A stretch of DNA of 64,000 nt from Achromobacter anxifer. Its GTDB lineage: Bacteria; Pseudomonadota; Gammaproteobacteria; Burkholderiales; Burkholderiaceae_B. The position numbers and the translations under genes were made by a program. Under the pieces are notes generated by a model. The model had not been told where the DNA came from. It saw nothing but the letters and a program-made list of their open reading frames with translations, and did not search any database. The DNA is taken from assembly GCF_903652925.1 (NCBI RefSeq), contig NZ_CAHLAR010000007.1:124001-188000 (forward strand). Reading direction: 5' to 3'. This document shows, one piece after another, positions 44,994 through 52,908 of this stretch (position 1 is its first letter; each line of letters opens with the position of its first letter).

Positions 44994-45860
44994 TCATTTG
45001 CTTCCAACGGGTTGCGCGTTGGCGTCGATCCAGTTTCCGGCGCCGATATCGCGTTCCCGCAACGCCGCCGCGCGCGCCGCGGACGACGGCCCGAGGTCGG
45101 CCTCCAGCACCCCGCCGTCGGGCCCGACGACAAAGGAGCCGATGCCGGTCTGCCCGTAGCGGGCGGGCCAGGCGACGATGCGGTACGAATTGTCGTTCGC
45201 GCCCGGCAGCACCTTGTACCGATAGCCGTAATAGGCGTCGGCCAGGGGTACTTCCGGCCCCATGGCCAGCGCGTCCGGTCCGAAGGCCTGCGGCGGAGCG
45301 TCAGGCAATTCGGGCCAGTACAGGCCGTCCCGTTCGCCGGGGCGGCTGACGAGGCGGGCGGCATAGCGCCCCTGCCCCACACCCTGCTTGTAGCGCGTCT
45401 GGGCCGCCTGCAGCTGCAGCAGGGTTTCGATCGCGGTCAATTCGTTGCGGTTGATCGCGCGGCGGCGGATTTCCGCCGTGCCCGCCGCCGGGTCGAAGCG
45501 CCACCCCTTCCCTGCGCGCACGATGGGCACCGGCAGCGTCCAGCCGGAATCGCCCACCGCCAGCCAGGAACGGCCGCCGTCGGCCACGATTTCGTGCTTG
45601 CGGGACCAGGCGGCCAGGAAGCGGTAGACGTCCTCCTGTTCCACCCCGCCGGGCACGATGTTCCGGTGATTGGGCCCGAGCACCTTGGCCAGCGCAGCCG
45701 TGTCGCTGGTGGCCATGGCGTCGGCGAAAGCGTCCGCCGCCGCTTGCGGGCTGGGATACAGGCTTTGCGCCGCCACGGGGGCCGCCAGTCCCAGCGCCAG
45801 CACGGAGGCGGCGCCCAGCGCGCGCCAGCGCGCAATGGTCATGAGCATTCTCTTGTCCAT
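44994..45860 (-). CDS. DUF2950 family protein
   Basis: A 288-residue exported protein. The signal peptide ends near APVAAQS (about residue 32). The DUF2950 core is visible as AAADAFADAMATSDTAALAKVLGP, RNIVPGG, GWRFDPAAG and a C-terminal YGYRYKVLPGANDNSYRIVAWPARYGQTGIGSFVVGPDG. It follows the DUF3300 gene by 5 bases; the two families are frequently paired. Function unknown. Confidence 0.87.
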   Translation of the reverse strand: MDKRMLMTIARWRALGAASVLALGLAAPVAAQSLYPSPQAAADAFADAMATSDTAALAKVLGPNHRNIVPGGVEQEDVYRFLAAWSRKHEIVADGGRSWLAVGDSGWTLPVPIVRAGKGWRFDPAAGTAEIRRRAINRNELTAIETLLQLQAAQTRYKQGVGQGRYAARLVSRPGERDGLYWPELPDAPPQAFGPDALAMGPEVPLADAYYGYRYKVLPGANDNSYRIVAWPARYGQTGIGSFVVGPDGGVLEADLGPSSAARAAALRERDIGAGNWIDANAQPVGSK

Positions 45861-45865
45861 GGTGC

Positions 45866-47263
45866 TTATCTCCGGCCGCCGAAATGTCCGCCACCACCGC
45901 CGCCGCCAAAATGGCCGCCGCCGCCACCTCCACCGCCCATGCGCCCGCCGCCGCCGTGGCTCATTTCGCTGCGCTGGCTTTGCTGCCGCATGCGGTCGCC
46001 ATTGCCGGCATCGCGCAGCGCGCTGCTGTTGTTGGATGCCCGGCCCCGGTCGCGCGCGGCGGCTTCATCCGCGCGCTGGCGCTGGGCCGCGGCCTGGCGG
46101 TCCTGGGTCGACACGCCGGACGAACCGCGGTTGTGCGGCGCTTGTTGCGTGGCGCCCTGGGCACGCTCGCGCGCGCCCTGCCCGCCTTGCGCACCTGGTC
46201 CTTGTCCCCGGCCAGCCGCTCCCTGCCCGCGCCCGGCGCCCGGCTCGGCATGGCCGGGAATGGACTGCCCCGTGCGGCCCTGGAAGGACTGCGCCGCGCG
46301 GTCGCGGGCGGCATCGCGCGAGTTCGGCGCCGGGGCCGCGCCCGGTGTCCGGCCGCCGGCCTGGCCCTGCATCTGCGAGCGGTTCTGCAAGCCAGCCTGG
46401 CGCTGGCTGTCGTAGCGCTGGCGGCTGCCCTGGTCGGCATAAGGCGTATTGCCGCGGTTGGCCGGGTTGTGCTGCCACGTGGCCTTGTTGCTATTGATAT
46501 TGCCGTTGTTGATGCGCTGGTTGACGTTGATGTTGTTGTACCGGTTGACGTTGATGTCGACGTCGTTGTGGCCCCAGTCGAAGCCGCCCCACATCGAGTT
46601 GACGGCGGCGACGCCCAGGCCGAAGCCGACGCCCGCAACCAGCGACGTCGCGAACACCGAGCCCGGCGGCGGCGGATAGTAATAGGGCGGATACGAAGGA
46701 TAGGCCCAGGTGCCGTAGACCACGGTCGGGTTGTAGCTGGGCACGTACACCACCTGCGGATCGGCCGGCTCAATCACCACGACGGTCTTGTCATTGGTCG
46801 TGCTGGACGTGACCTTCTGCTGCGGTGTGCTCTTTAGGTTGCCGGCCTTCTGGGCCTGGGCGCGCAGCCGCTGGACCGAGTCCATGACGGCATCGGGTTG
46901 CGCCAGGAAAGCGTCGCCCACGGATTTCACCCAGTCCGGCTGGCGGCCCATCATGTCCATGACGGAAGGGAACGCCACCAGCGATTTGACGCTGGGGTCC
47001 CAGGATTCGCCTTCGACCGCCTTGACGGCCTGATCGCCGGATTCCGAGGTATGCGCGGCCGACCATTTGGCCGCCGCCGCGATGTCGTCGGGGTAGGTCG
47101 CCCCCATGAGGATTTGCGACAGCAGCGAATCGGGATACAGCGCCACGGGCGCCATCAGCTGATCCAGTTGCGCGTTGTCCAGCTTGGGCTGCGCCGCGGC
47201 GGGCAGGCAGATGGCCAACCCCAGGCATAAGCAACCAATGAACCACCGTTGCAGTCGACGCAT
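45866..47263 (-). CDS. DUF3300 family protein with Gly/His-rich tail
   Basis: A 465-residue exported protein. After a signal peptide (to about PAAAQ, residue 25), the DUF3300 domain reads LDQLMAPVALYPDSLLSQILMGATYP...VVYVPSYNPTVVYGTWAYPSYPPYYYPPPPG. An Asn-rich segment (DINVNRYNNINVNQRINNGNINSN), a long Gln/Arg/Gly-rich disordered region and a terminal run of Gly with HFG repeats follow. GGAGAACGG precedes the ATG. Function unknown. Confidence 0.87.
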   Translation of the reverse strand: MRRLQRWFIGCLCLGLAICLPAAAQPKLDNAQLDQLMAPVALYPDSLLSQILMGATYPDDIAAAAKWSAAHTSESGDQAVKAVEGESWDPSVKSLVAFPSVMDMMGRQPDWVKSVGDAFLAQPDAVMDSVQRLRAQAQKAGNLKSTPQQKVTSSTTNDKTVVVIEPADPQVVYVPSYNPTVVYGTWAYPSYPPYYYPPPPGSVFATSLVAGVGFGLGVAAVNSMWGGFDWGHNDVDINVNRYNNINVNQRINNGNINSNKATWQHNPANRGNTPYADQGSRQRYDSQRQAGLQNRSQMQGQAGGRTPGAAPAPNSRDAARDRAAQSFQGRTGQSIPGHAEPGAGRGQGAAGRGQGPGAQGGQGARERAQGATQQAPHNRGSSGVSTQDRQAAAQRQRADEAAARDRGRASNNSSALRDAGNGDRMRQQSQRSEMSHGGGGRMGGGGGGGGHFGGGGGGGHFGGRR

Positions 47264-47385
47264 TTTCCGTTCTCCGTGAATCAAAGCGTAAAGCCACAAG
47301 CCAGGAGGGAACTGCCGGATATCGCGCAGACAAATATATGCCTAACGCCGACGCAGGGGAAGCGCCGGCGAAAATCTATTTCCAG

Positions 47386-47601
47386 TCACAGCTTGGCAAC
47401 GGAAACCTCGGTTGCCTTGACGAAGGCCAGCACCTCGGTGCCGACCTGCAAGTCCAGTTCTTTCACGGACCGCGTGGTGATCACGGACGTGACAATTCCG
47501 GCGGGCGTATCCACATCGACCTCGGACACCACCGGGCCCAGGATGATTTCCTTGATCTTGCCGCGGAACTGGTTGCGGGCGTTGATCGATTGAATGCTCA
47601 T
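47386..47601 (-). CDS. Molbindin-type TOBE/Mop protein (SsuF-like)
   Basis: A 71-residue single Mop domain (MSIQSINARNQFRGKIKEIILGPVVSEVDVDT; ITTRSVKELDLQVGTEVLAFVKATEVSVAKL). Such proteins bind molybdate or similar oxyanions. SsuF of Pseudomonas, the last gene of ssuEADCBF, belongs to this family. Its place after an SsuB-like ATPase and SsuC-like permease supports the comparison, though a general molybdate store is also possible. Confidence 0.85.
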   Translation of the reverse strand: MSIQSINARNQFRGKIKEIILGPVVSEVDVDTPAGIVTSVITTRSVKELDLQVGTEVLAFVKATEVSVAKL

Positions 47602-47660
47602 GGTCTTGCTCCTGAAGTAGGGGCGGCGCGCCGCCTGTGCGTGAATTCCTGGTTGCGGCT

Positions 47661-48554
47661 TCAAACCGCCAGCCGCAAATGCCGGATGTGGATGACGGGC
47701 GCCAACGGCCTGTCCCCGGCCGCGGCATCCTGTTGCAGCGCGGCGTTCAGCACCCGCGCCTCCAATGCCGCAAACGCGGCGGACCCGCGCCGGCGCGGAC
47801 GCGCGAGATCGACTCGCTCGTCCAGCACCACGCCCCCCTCGTCCAGCACCAGGATGCGGTCCGCCAGCGCCACGGCCTCGGCCGCGTCGTGCGTCGCGAG
47901 CACCGTGGTGCAGCCCTGCTGGCGCCAGACCTCTTCCAGCAAGCGTTGCATCTCGATGCGCGCAATCGCGTCCAGCCCGGCGTACGGCTCGTCCAGCAAC
48001 AGCAAGCCGGGACGCCGCGCCAGCGCCCGGGCCAGCGCCACGCGCTGGCGTTGCGCCTCGGACAATTGCGCGGGCCAATCGCCGCCGCGGTCCAGCAGGC
48101 CTACCAGGCGCAAGGCTTCAAGCGCCTGCGCCGTTCCGGACAGGCCCAGGGCCGCATTGCCCAGCACGGTCTTCCAGGGCAGCAGGCGCGCGTCCGGCTG
48201 CAGCAGGCGCACCCGGCTGTCGGGCGCCCAGCTGGGAAAGTTGTCGAACAGCACCGGCGACCGCTCCGGCGCGCCGCCCTGCTCGCCGCTGGGGGCCAAC
48301 CGGCCCGCCAGCAGGTTCAGCAAGGTGCTCTTGCCGCTGCCGCCGCGCCCGACCACGGCCACGAACTCGCCCGGCGCGATGTCCAGGTCCAGCGCCTGCA
48401 ACGCGACCCGGTCGCCATGTCGCCTGGCCAGCCGGCGCAGGGTCACGCGCAGCGCCGGCTGGGGTCCGGCAGCCGGCGTTTCATCGGGCTGGATCTGCTC
48501 GCGCGCTTCCAGGTACTGCAACAGCTCGAACTCGTTCGGATTGATGAACATCAT
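47661..48554 (-). CDS. ABC transporter ATPase, NitT/SsuB type
   Basis: A 297-residue ATPase with Walker A GRGGSGKST, signature LSEAQRQRVALARAL and Walker B LLLLDEP, followed by THDAAEAVALADR. It has a longer than usual N-terminus (about 35 residues before the nucleotide-binding domain). The nearest match by eye is SsuB (aliphatic sulfonate import). It overlaps the permease stop by ATGA. No substrate-binding protein gene is nearby. Confidence 0.85.
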   Translation of the reverse strand: MMFINPNEFELLQYLEAREQIQPDETPAAGPQPALRVTLRRLARRHGDRVALQALDLDIAPGEFVAVVGRGGSGKSTLLNLLAGRLAPSGEQGGAPERSPVLFDNFPSWAPDSRVRLLQPDARLLPWKTVLGNAALGLSGTAQALEALRLVGLLDRGGDWPAQLSEAQRQRVALARALARRPGLLLLDEPYAGLDAIARIEMQRLLEEVWRQQGCTTVLATHDAAEAVALADRILVLDEGGVVLDERVDLARPRRRGSAAFAALEARVLNAALQQDAAAGDRPLAPVIHIRHLRLAV

Positions 48555-49093
48555 CGCGGCCTCCAGCGCAGCAGCCAGCGCTCCAGCAGGCTTACCAGCG
48601 CCCCCGACCCGGCGATGAGCAAGGCGTACAGCGCGATGCCCAGCAACAGCGCCAGGACGCCCGGCGAGCCGCCGGCCGGCGGCGTCGGAAGGCCCAGGCC
48701 CGAGGGCGTCACGAAGAGTTCCAGCGCGATCAGGGTCAGCCATAGAAGTCCCAGCCCCTGCCTCAGGCCCGTGAAGATGAAGGGCAACGCGCCAGGCAGA
48801 AGCACGTGCCGGTATAGCGGCCATCCGCGCAAATCGTGCGACCGGCCGGTCTCGACCAACGCCGGATCCACCGCGCGGATGCCGCGCGCGGCCTGCCAAA
48901 GCACGGGCAGGAGCACGGCGAACGGCAGCAACGCCAGCCTGGCGTCCGGCTCGCGGCCCAGCCACAGCGCCAGCAGCAGCACGGCTCCAAGCCAGCCCAA
49001 GAGCGGCGCACGGGAGGATGACGGATCGAGGGCGCGGCGCATCGTTGAATTCGTTTCCGGATGGAGTTCAAGAAGACGAACCGATTCTGTCAT
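48551..49093 (-). CDS. Truncated SsuC-like ABC permease
   Basis: A 180-residue membrane protein matching only the C-terminal two thirds of SsuC/TauC permeases. The cytoplasmic EAA-like loop (VETGRSHDLRGWPLYRHVLLPGALPFIFTGLRQGLGL) is present, but the first 80-100 residues (about two helices) are missing. A start at 49042 is also possible and would be shorter still. No ribosome site is clear for either. It is either a decayed gene or a reduced permease. Confidence 0.65.
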   Translation of the reverse strand: MTESVRLLELHPETNSTMRRALDPSSSRAPLLGWLGAVLLLALWLGREPDARLALLPFAVLLPVLWQAARGIRAVDPALVETGRSHDLRGWPLYRHVLLPGALPFIFTGLRQGLGLLWLTLIALELFVTPSGLGLPTPPAGGSPGVLALLLGIALYALLIAGSGALVSLLERWLLRWRPR

Positions 49094-49284
49094 CGCGGCG
49101 CTGCGCCGAAAAATACTTAGTCGATATGAGGTTATGTGGCGCGCCAGGTTCGACTTCTTTTGGAAATATGCGGGGCCGCCGCGCCCGCGACCTCGTCCGT
49201 ATGCAGGACTGGATTGCGCCCAGCGCCGAGCCTATACTGATTTTGCTAGTTGCTCCGTATTCCTTTTCCTAAAGGAGAGGCAAC

Positions 49285-49722
49285 ATGTACAAGCACTTGC
49301 TCGTTGCCGTGGACGGTTCCCTGCTGTCCGAATCGGCTTTCAAGCGCGCTCTTGTTTTCGCCAAGGAAATGGGAGCCACCCTCACGCTCATCCGCGCCAT
49401 CCCGGAGGACCATCTGCTGGTCTACCAGGCCGAAATGCTGGGCACCACGCAGGCGCAGCACACCGACCAGGCGCGCAAGAATGCGCAAACCTATCTGGAC
49501 AACCTGGAAATGGAAGCGCGCCATGCGCTGGTGCCGTGCAACATCGTGGTCACGGTCAACGACCACCCGCACGAAGCCATCGTCGAAGCGGCGCAGAGCC
49601 AGGGTTGCGACCTGATCGTCATGGGATCGCACGGCCGGCACGGCATGACGGGCTTCCTGCTGGGCAGCGAAACCCAGCGCGTGCTGGCGCGCACCCGCCT
49701 GCCGGTGCTGGTGTACCGCTAG
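49285..49722 (+). CDS. Universal stress protein, UspA family
   Basis: A 145-residue nucleotide-binding stress protein. It starts MYKHLLVAVDGSLLSESAFKRAL and carries the ATP motif G-x2-G-x9-G(S) as GSHGRHGMTGFLLGS near the C-terminus. AAAGGAGAGG lies upstream of the ATG. It is divergent from the ssu-like remnant and convergent with the reductase gene. Confidence 0.92.
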   Translation: MYKHLLVAVDGSLLSESAFKRALVFAKEMGATLTLIRAIPEDHLLVYQAEMLGTTQAQHTDQARKNAQTYLDNLEMEARHALVPCNIVVTVNDHPHEAIVEAAQSQGCDLIVMGSHGRHGMTGFLLGSETQRVLARTRLPVLVYR

Positions 49723-49732
49723 CGCCGCCGCG

Positions 49733-50740
49733 TCAGGCGGCGGCCAGCGCGTGCTGGAAGGTGAAGCTGTCGGCGTACATGTGGTCCAGGCTGGCGCCGC
49801 GCGCGGCCAGCAGGCTCTTGGCCTCGCGGATCATGTCGGGCGCGCCGCACAGGTAGATGGCATGCTCGGACAGGTCTTCGTGGTCTTCCATGACGGCCTG
49901 CTGCACATGGCCGCGGCGGCCCTGCCAGTCCGCCCCCGCGCGCGACAGCACCGGCACGAAGTTGAATTCATACAGCCGCCCCGCCCAGCTTTCGATCACG
50001 TCGCGCAGATAGAGATCGGCTTCGGTGCGCATGCCCCAGTAGAGCGTGACCGGCGGGCAGTCCTCGTTGTCCAGCAGCGATTCCAGGATGGCCTTGATCG
50101 GCGCGATGCCGGTCCCCGTGGCCATCATGATGAGCGGCCGCCAGTCTTCCTCGTGATAGCTGAACACGCCCAGCGGCGCCTCGATCTCCAGCCCGGCCCC
50201 GGCTTGCGCCTGGCCCAGCCACTGGTCGGTATAGCGGCCGCCGGGAATGCGGCGCACATGGAAATCCACCAGATTGCCGACGGGCGCGGACGCCATGGAA
50301 AAGCTGCGCGTTTCGCCGTCGGGCAGCACCACGTTCATGTACTGGCCCGGCACGTAGTCCAGGCCCGCTTCGGGCAGCGCCAGCGTCAGGTGGATGACGT
50401 CGTCGCAGAAGCGCTCGATGCGGTGGATGGTGGCAGGCAGGCGGCGCGGCTCCGGAAAGGTTTGCCGGCTGCTCGCCACGCTGATGCAAAGATCGCCCAG
50501 CGGCCGCGCCTGGCATGCCAGGGCGTAGCCTTCGGCCGCTTCTTCGGGCGTTAGGGCCATGGGAAATTCTTCGTACTCCACCGCGCCGGATTCCAGCTTG
50601 ATGCGGCAGGTGCCGCAGCCGCCGAAGGTGCACTCGTGCGGCAACCTGACCGCCGAGCGCTCGGCGGCCTGCAACACGGATTCGCCTTCTTCGACCTGGA
50701 ACGATTCGTCGGTCTGCAGGATATGCACGCGGTATGCCAT
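49733..50740 (-). CDS. [2Fe-2S]/FAD oxidoreductase (ferredoxin-NAD(P)H reductase type)
   Basis: A 335-residue reductase with an N-terminal plant-type ferredoxin domain. Its [2Fe-2S] ligands are C37, C42, C45 and C76. An FAD domain (RSFSMASAP) and an NAD(P) domain (MMATGTGIAPIKAILESLL; IYLCGAPDMI) follow. It resembles CDP-6-deoxy-glucoseen reductase and oxygenase reductases. It is the third gene of a unit with an aldehyde dehydrogenase and GlcG-like protein, and probably reduces the two ferredoxins encoded 6 kb away. Confidence 0.88.
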   Translation of the reverse strand: MAYRVHILQTDESFQVEEGESVLQAAERSAVRLPHECTFGGCGTCRIKLESGAVEYEEFPMALTPEEAAEGYALACQARPLGDLCISVASSRQTFPEPRRLPATIHRIERFCDDVIHLTLALPEAGLDYVPGQYMNVVLPDGETRSFSMASAPVGNLVDFHVRRIPGGRYTDQWLGQAQAGAGLEIEAPLGVFSYHEEDWRPLIMMATGTGIAPIKAILESLLDNEDCPPVTLYWGMRTEADLYLRDVIESWAGRLYEFNFVPVLSRAGADWQGRRGHVQQAVMEDHEDLSEHAIYLCGAPDMIREAKSLLAARGASLDHMYADSFTFQHALAAA

Positions 50741-50752
50741 GGCCGGCCTCGC

Positions 50753-51232
50753 CTATTTCTTGATGTCCGCCTCGACCAGCACTTTCATGCCGCGCGGCTC
50801 CAGCAGCGCCGCCAGCGCGGCAAGCGCCGCCAGGCCGGCCTTGGTGTCCTGTTCGCCGTTGCCGCCGCTCAGGCCCACGCCGCCGATCACCTCGTTGTTG
50901 ACGACGATGGGAAAGCCGCCGACGAACACGGCGAACTTGCCGTCAAAACTCCACTGGATGCCGAAGGCCTCGTTGCCGGGCAGCGCCGGGCCGTTGGGCG
51001 GGGTATTGAACAGATGCGTGGAGCGCTTGTGCCCGGCCGCCGTGAAGGCCTTGTTCCAGGCGATCTGCGGGCCGGTGATACGGGCGCCGTCCATGCGTTC
51101 CAGCGCGATGGGATAGCCGCCGTCGTCGACGATGCAAATCGTCTCCAGCACGCCGATCTCTTCCGATTTGGCGATGGCCGCGCGCACCATGGCGCGCGCT
51201 TCTTCAAGTTCCAGACGATAGACCTGCTTCAT
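50753..51232 (-). CDS. GlcG/HbpS-family protein
   Basis: A 159-residue protein of the DUF336 family (MVRAAIAKSEEIGVLETICIVDDGGYPIALERMDGA; GGFPIVVNNEVIGGVGLSGGNGEQDTKAGLAALA). Members bind heme or corrinoid, or accompany catabolic oxidoreductases as in glc operons. It lies between the aldehyde dehydrogenase and reductase genes, 12 and 40 bases away, so all three are probably one transcript. Confidence 0.85.
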   Translation of the reverse strand: MKQVYRLELEEARAMVRAAIAKSEEIGVLETICIVDDGGYPIALERMDGARITGPQIAWNKAFTAAGHKRSTHLFNTPPNGPALPGNEAFGIQWSFDGKFAVFVGGFPIVVNNEVIGGVGLSGGNGEQDTKAGLAALAALAALLEPRGMKVLVEADIKK

Positions 51233-51272
51233 GGGAATGACCTCTCCTGATTGCCGTTAAAAGGGCCGCGCG

Positions 51273-52733
51273 TCAGCCGGCGCGGTAGACAGTCTTGATC
51301 TGCGTGTAGAACTCCAGCCCCACGCGCCCCGACTCGCGGAACGTGGACGTGCTGGACTGCTTCAGCCCGCCGAATGGCGCGTTGATCAGGTTGCCGGTGG
51401 TGGTCCGGTTGATCTTCACCGTGCCGGCCTGGATGTCGCGGGCAAAGCGGTGCGCGTAGCGCGCGTCAGACGTTGCGATGGCGGCCGACAGGCCATATTC
51501 GGTGTCATTGGCCTTCTCGATGGCATCCTCGTAACCGTCCACCTCGATCAGCGCGATCACGGGACCGAAGATCTCTTCGCGGGCGATGCGCATCTGCTGC
51601 GTAACGTCGGTGAACAGCGCCGGCGACACGTAATAGCCGCGCTCGAATCCCACGCCGGTCAGGCGGTCGCCGCCGTACAGATGGGTCGCTTCCTGCTTGC
51701 CCACGGCCACGTAGCCGAGCACGTTGTCCAGCTGCTTTGCCGTAGCCAGGGGGCCCAGGTCGAAGTTGCCGTCCAGGCCATTGCCTATGGTCAGCGCCTT
51801 GATGCGGGCCAGCAGCTTGTCGGTGTAGGCCTGGCGCACGCGCTTGTCGACCAGCACGCGGCTGGTGCCGGTGCAGGCCTGGCCGCTCAACGAGAACCCG
51901 CCCTTCACGGCCAGGTCCACCGCGCGGTCCAGATCCGCGTCCGCCAGCACGATCAGCGGGTTCTTGCCGCCCAGCTCCATCTGCGTGCGGGTGGTCAGTC
52001 CGGCATTGCGGTGTATCTGTTCGCCCGCCGCGGTGGAACCGGTGAAGGAAATCGCCCGCACCGCCCGCGCCGCCGTGATGGCCTCGCCGACGGCGCCGGC
52101 CGGACCAGTCAGGAAATTCAGCACCCCAGCCGGCAAGCCGGCCTGCACGAACGCCTCCGTCAGCCGGTAGCCCGACATGGGCGCATCGGACGAGGGCTTG
52201 AACACCACGGTGTTGCCGGTGATCAGGGCTGGCGCGATCTTGCGGGCGGGAATGGAGATGGGGAAGTTCCACGGCGAGATGACGGTCACCACGCCCAGCG
52301 GTTCGCGCTGGCTGTAGACCACCATATCCGGATCGTCATTGGGATAGGTCTCTCCGGTATAGGACTGCCCTTCCACGGCATAGAAGCGGATGGTCTGCGC
52401 CGAGCGCAGCACCTCGTCCTTGGCCAGGTTCAAGCTCTTGCCCTCTTCCCGCGTCAGTTCGCGGGCGATGTCGTTGGCATGGTCTTCCAGATATTGGGCG
52501 GCGCGGAACAGGATGGCGGCGCGCTTGGAGATCGGCGTATCGCGCCAGCCCGCGAACGCGGCCTCGGCCGCGGCCACCGCCTGGCGCGCATCCTCGGCGT
52601 CCGACACCTGGAACCGGCCGACGATGTCGGAGGTATCGGCGGGATTGATGTTGGGCGCCGTCTTGCCTGTGCCGCTGGCAACCCAGCTGCCGCCGATGTG
52701 GTTCAGGAATGTTTGCTGCGAGAGATCGTCCAC
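51273..52733 (-). CDS. Aldehyde dehydrogenase (semialdehyde type)
   Basis: A 486-residue NAD(P)-dependent dehydrogenase. The cofactor region is GVVTVISPWNFPISIPARKIAPAL, the general base is in QMELGGKNPLIVL and the catalytic Cys is in FSLSGQACTGTSR. It is closest by eye to alpha-ketoglutaric-semialdehyde and related dehydrogenases. Translation probably starts at GTG 52733 with AAGGAACA upstream; the longer frame runs into the operator. It leads a unit controlled by the operator at 52792 and probably oxidises the aldehyde made by the HDO enzyme. Confidence 0.88.
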   Translation of the reverse strand: MDDLSQQTFLNHIGGSWVASGTGKTAPNINPADTSDIVGRFQVSDAEDARQAVAAAEAAFAGWRDTPISKRAAILFRAAQYLEDHANDIARELTREEGKSLNLAKDEVLRSAQTIRFYAVEGQSYTGETYPNDDPDMVVYSQREPLGVVTVISPWNFPISIPARKIAPALITGNTVVFKPSSDAPMSGYRLTEAFVQAGLPAGVLNFLTGPAGAVGEAITAARAVRAISFTGSTAAGEQIHRNAGLTTRTQMELGGKNPLIVLADADLDRAVDLAVKGGFSLSGQACTGTSRVLVDKRVRQAYTDKLLARIKALTIGNGLDGNFDLGPLATAKQLDNVLGYVAVGKQEATHLYGGDRLTGVGFERGYYVSPALFTDVTQQMRIAREEIFGPVIALIEVDGYEDAIEKANDTEYGLSAAIATSDARYAHRFARDIQAGTVKINRTTTGNLINAPFGGLKQSSTSTFRESGRVGLEFYTQIKTVYRAG

Positions 52734-52791
52734 GGGAGCTGTTCCTTGATCTTCGCCCGGCTGGCCGCGAGTGCCTGGGCGGGTTGGCTTA

Positions 52792-52805
52792 TGAACATTG
52801 TATAC
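52792..52805 (-). promoter_or_regulatory. GntR-type operator at the aldehyde dehydrogenase promoter
   Basis: TGAACATTGTATAC (plus-strand reading) is repeated exactly at 58192-58205 in front of the HDO unit. On the minus strand it reads GTATACAATGTTCA, and TACAAT inside it could be the -10 box, so a bound repressor would block transcription. Confidence 0.6.
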
Positions 52806-52861
52806 TTTAATCAATATGGGGCGATACGTGTTAACCCCTGCTCCAACGCGGGCGCCTGCCG

Positions 52862-52887
52862 AAAAAAATGGGTCCCCGCAGGGACCC
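52862..52887 (-). terminator. Intrinsic terminator of the permease gene
   Basis: On the minus strand the stem GGGTCCC/GGGACCC with a four-base loop is followed by ATTTTTTT. It lies 22 bases after the permease stop at 52909 and isolates the aldehyde dehydrogenase promoter. Confidence 0.85.
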
Positions 52888-52908
52888 CAAGCAGCCCCGC
52901 GAAACGGC

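Noticed and set aside
48551-49093. Molybdate-specific ABC transporter because of the adjacent Mop gene
   Set aside because: The permease and ATPase look like the NitT/SsuC-SsuB type rather than ModB/ModC, and the ATPase lacks a fused TOBE domain.
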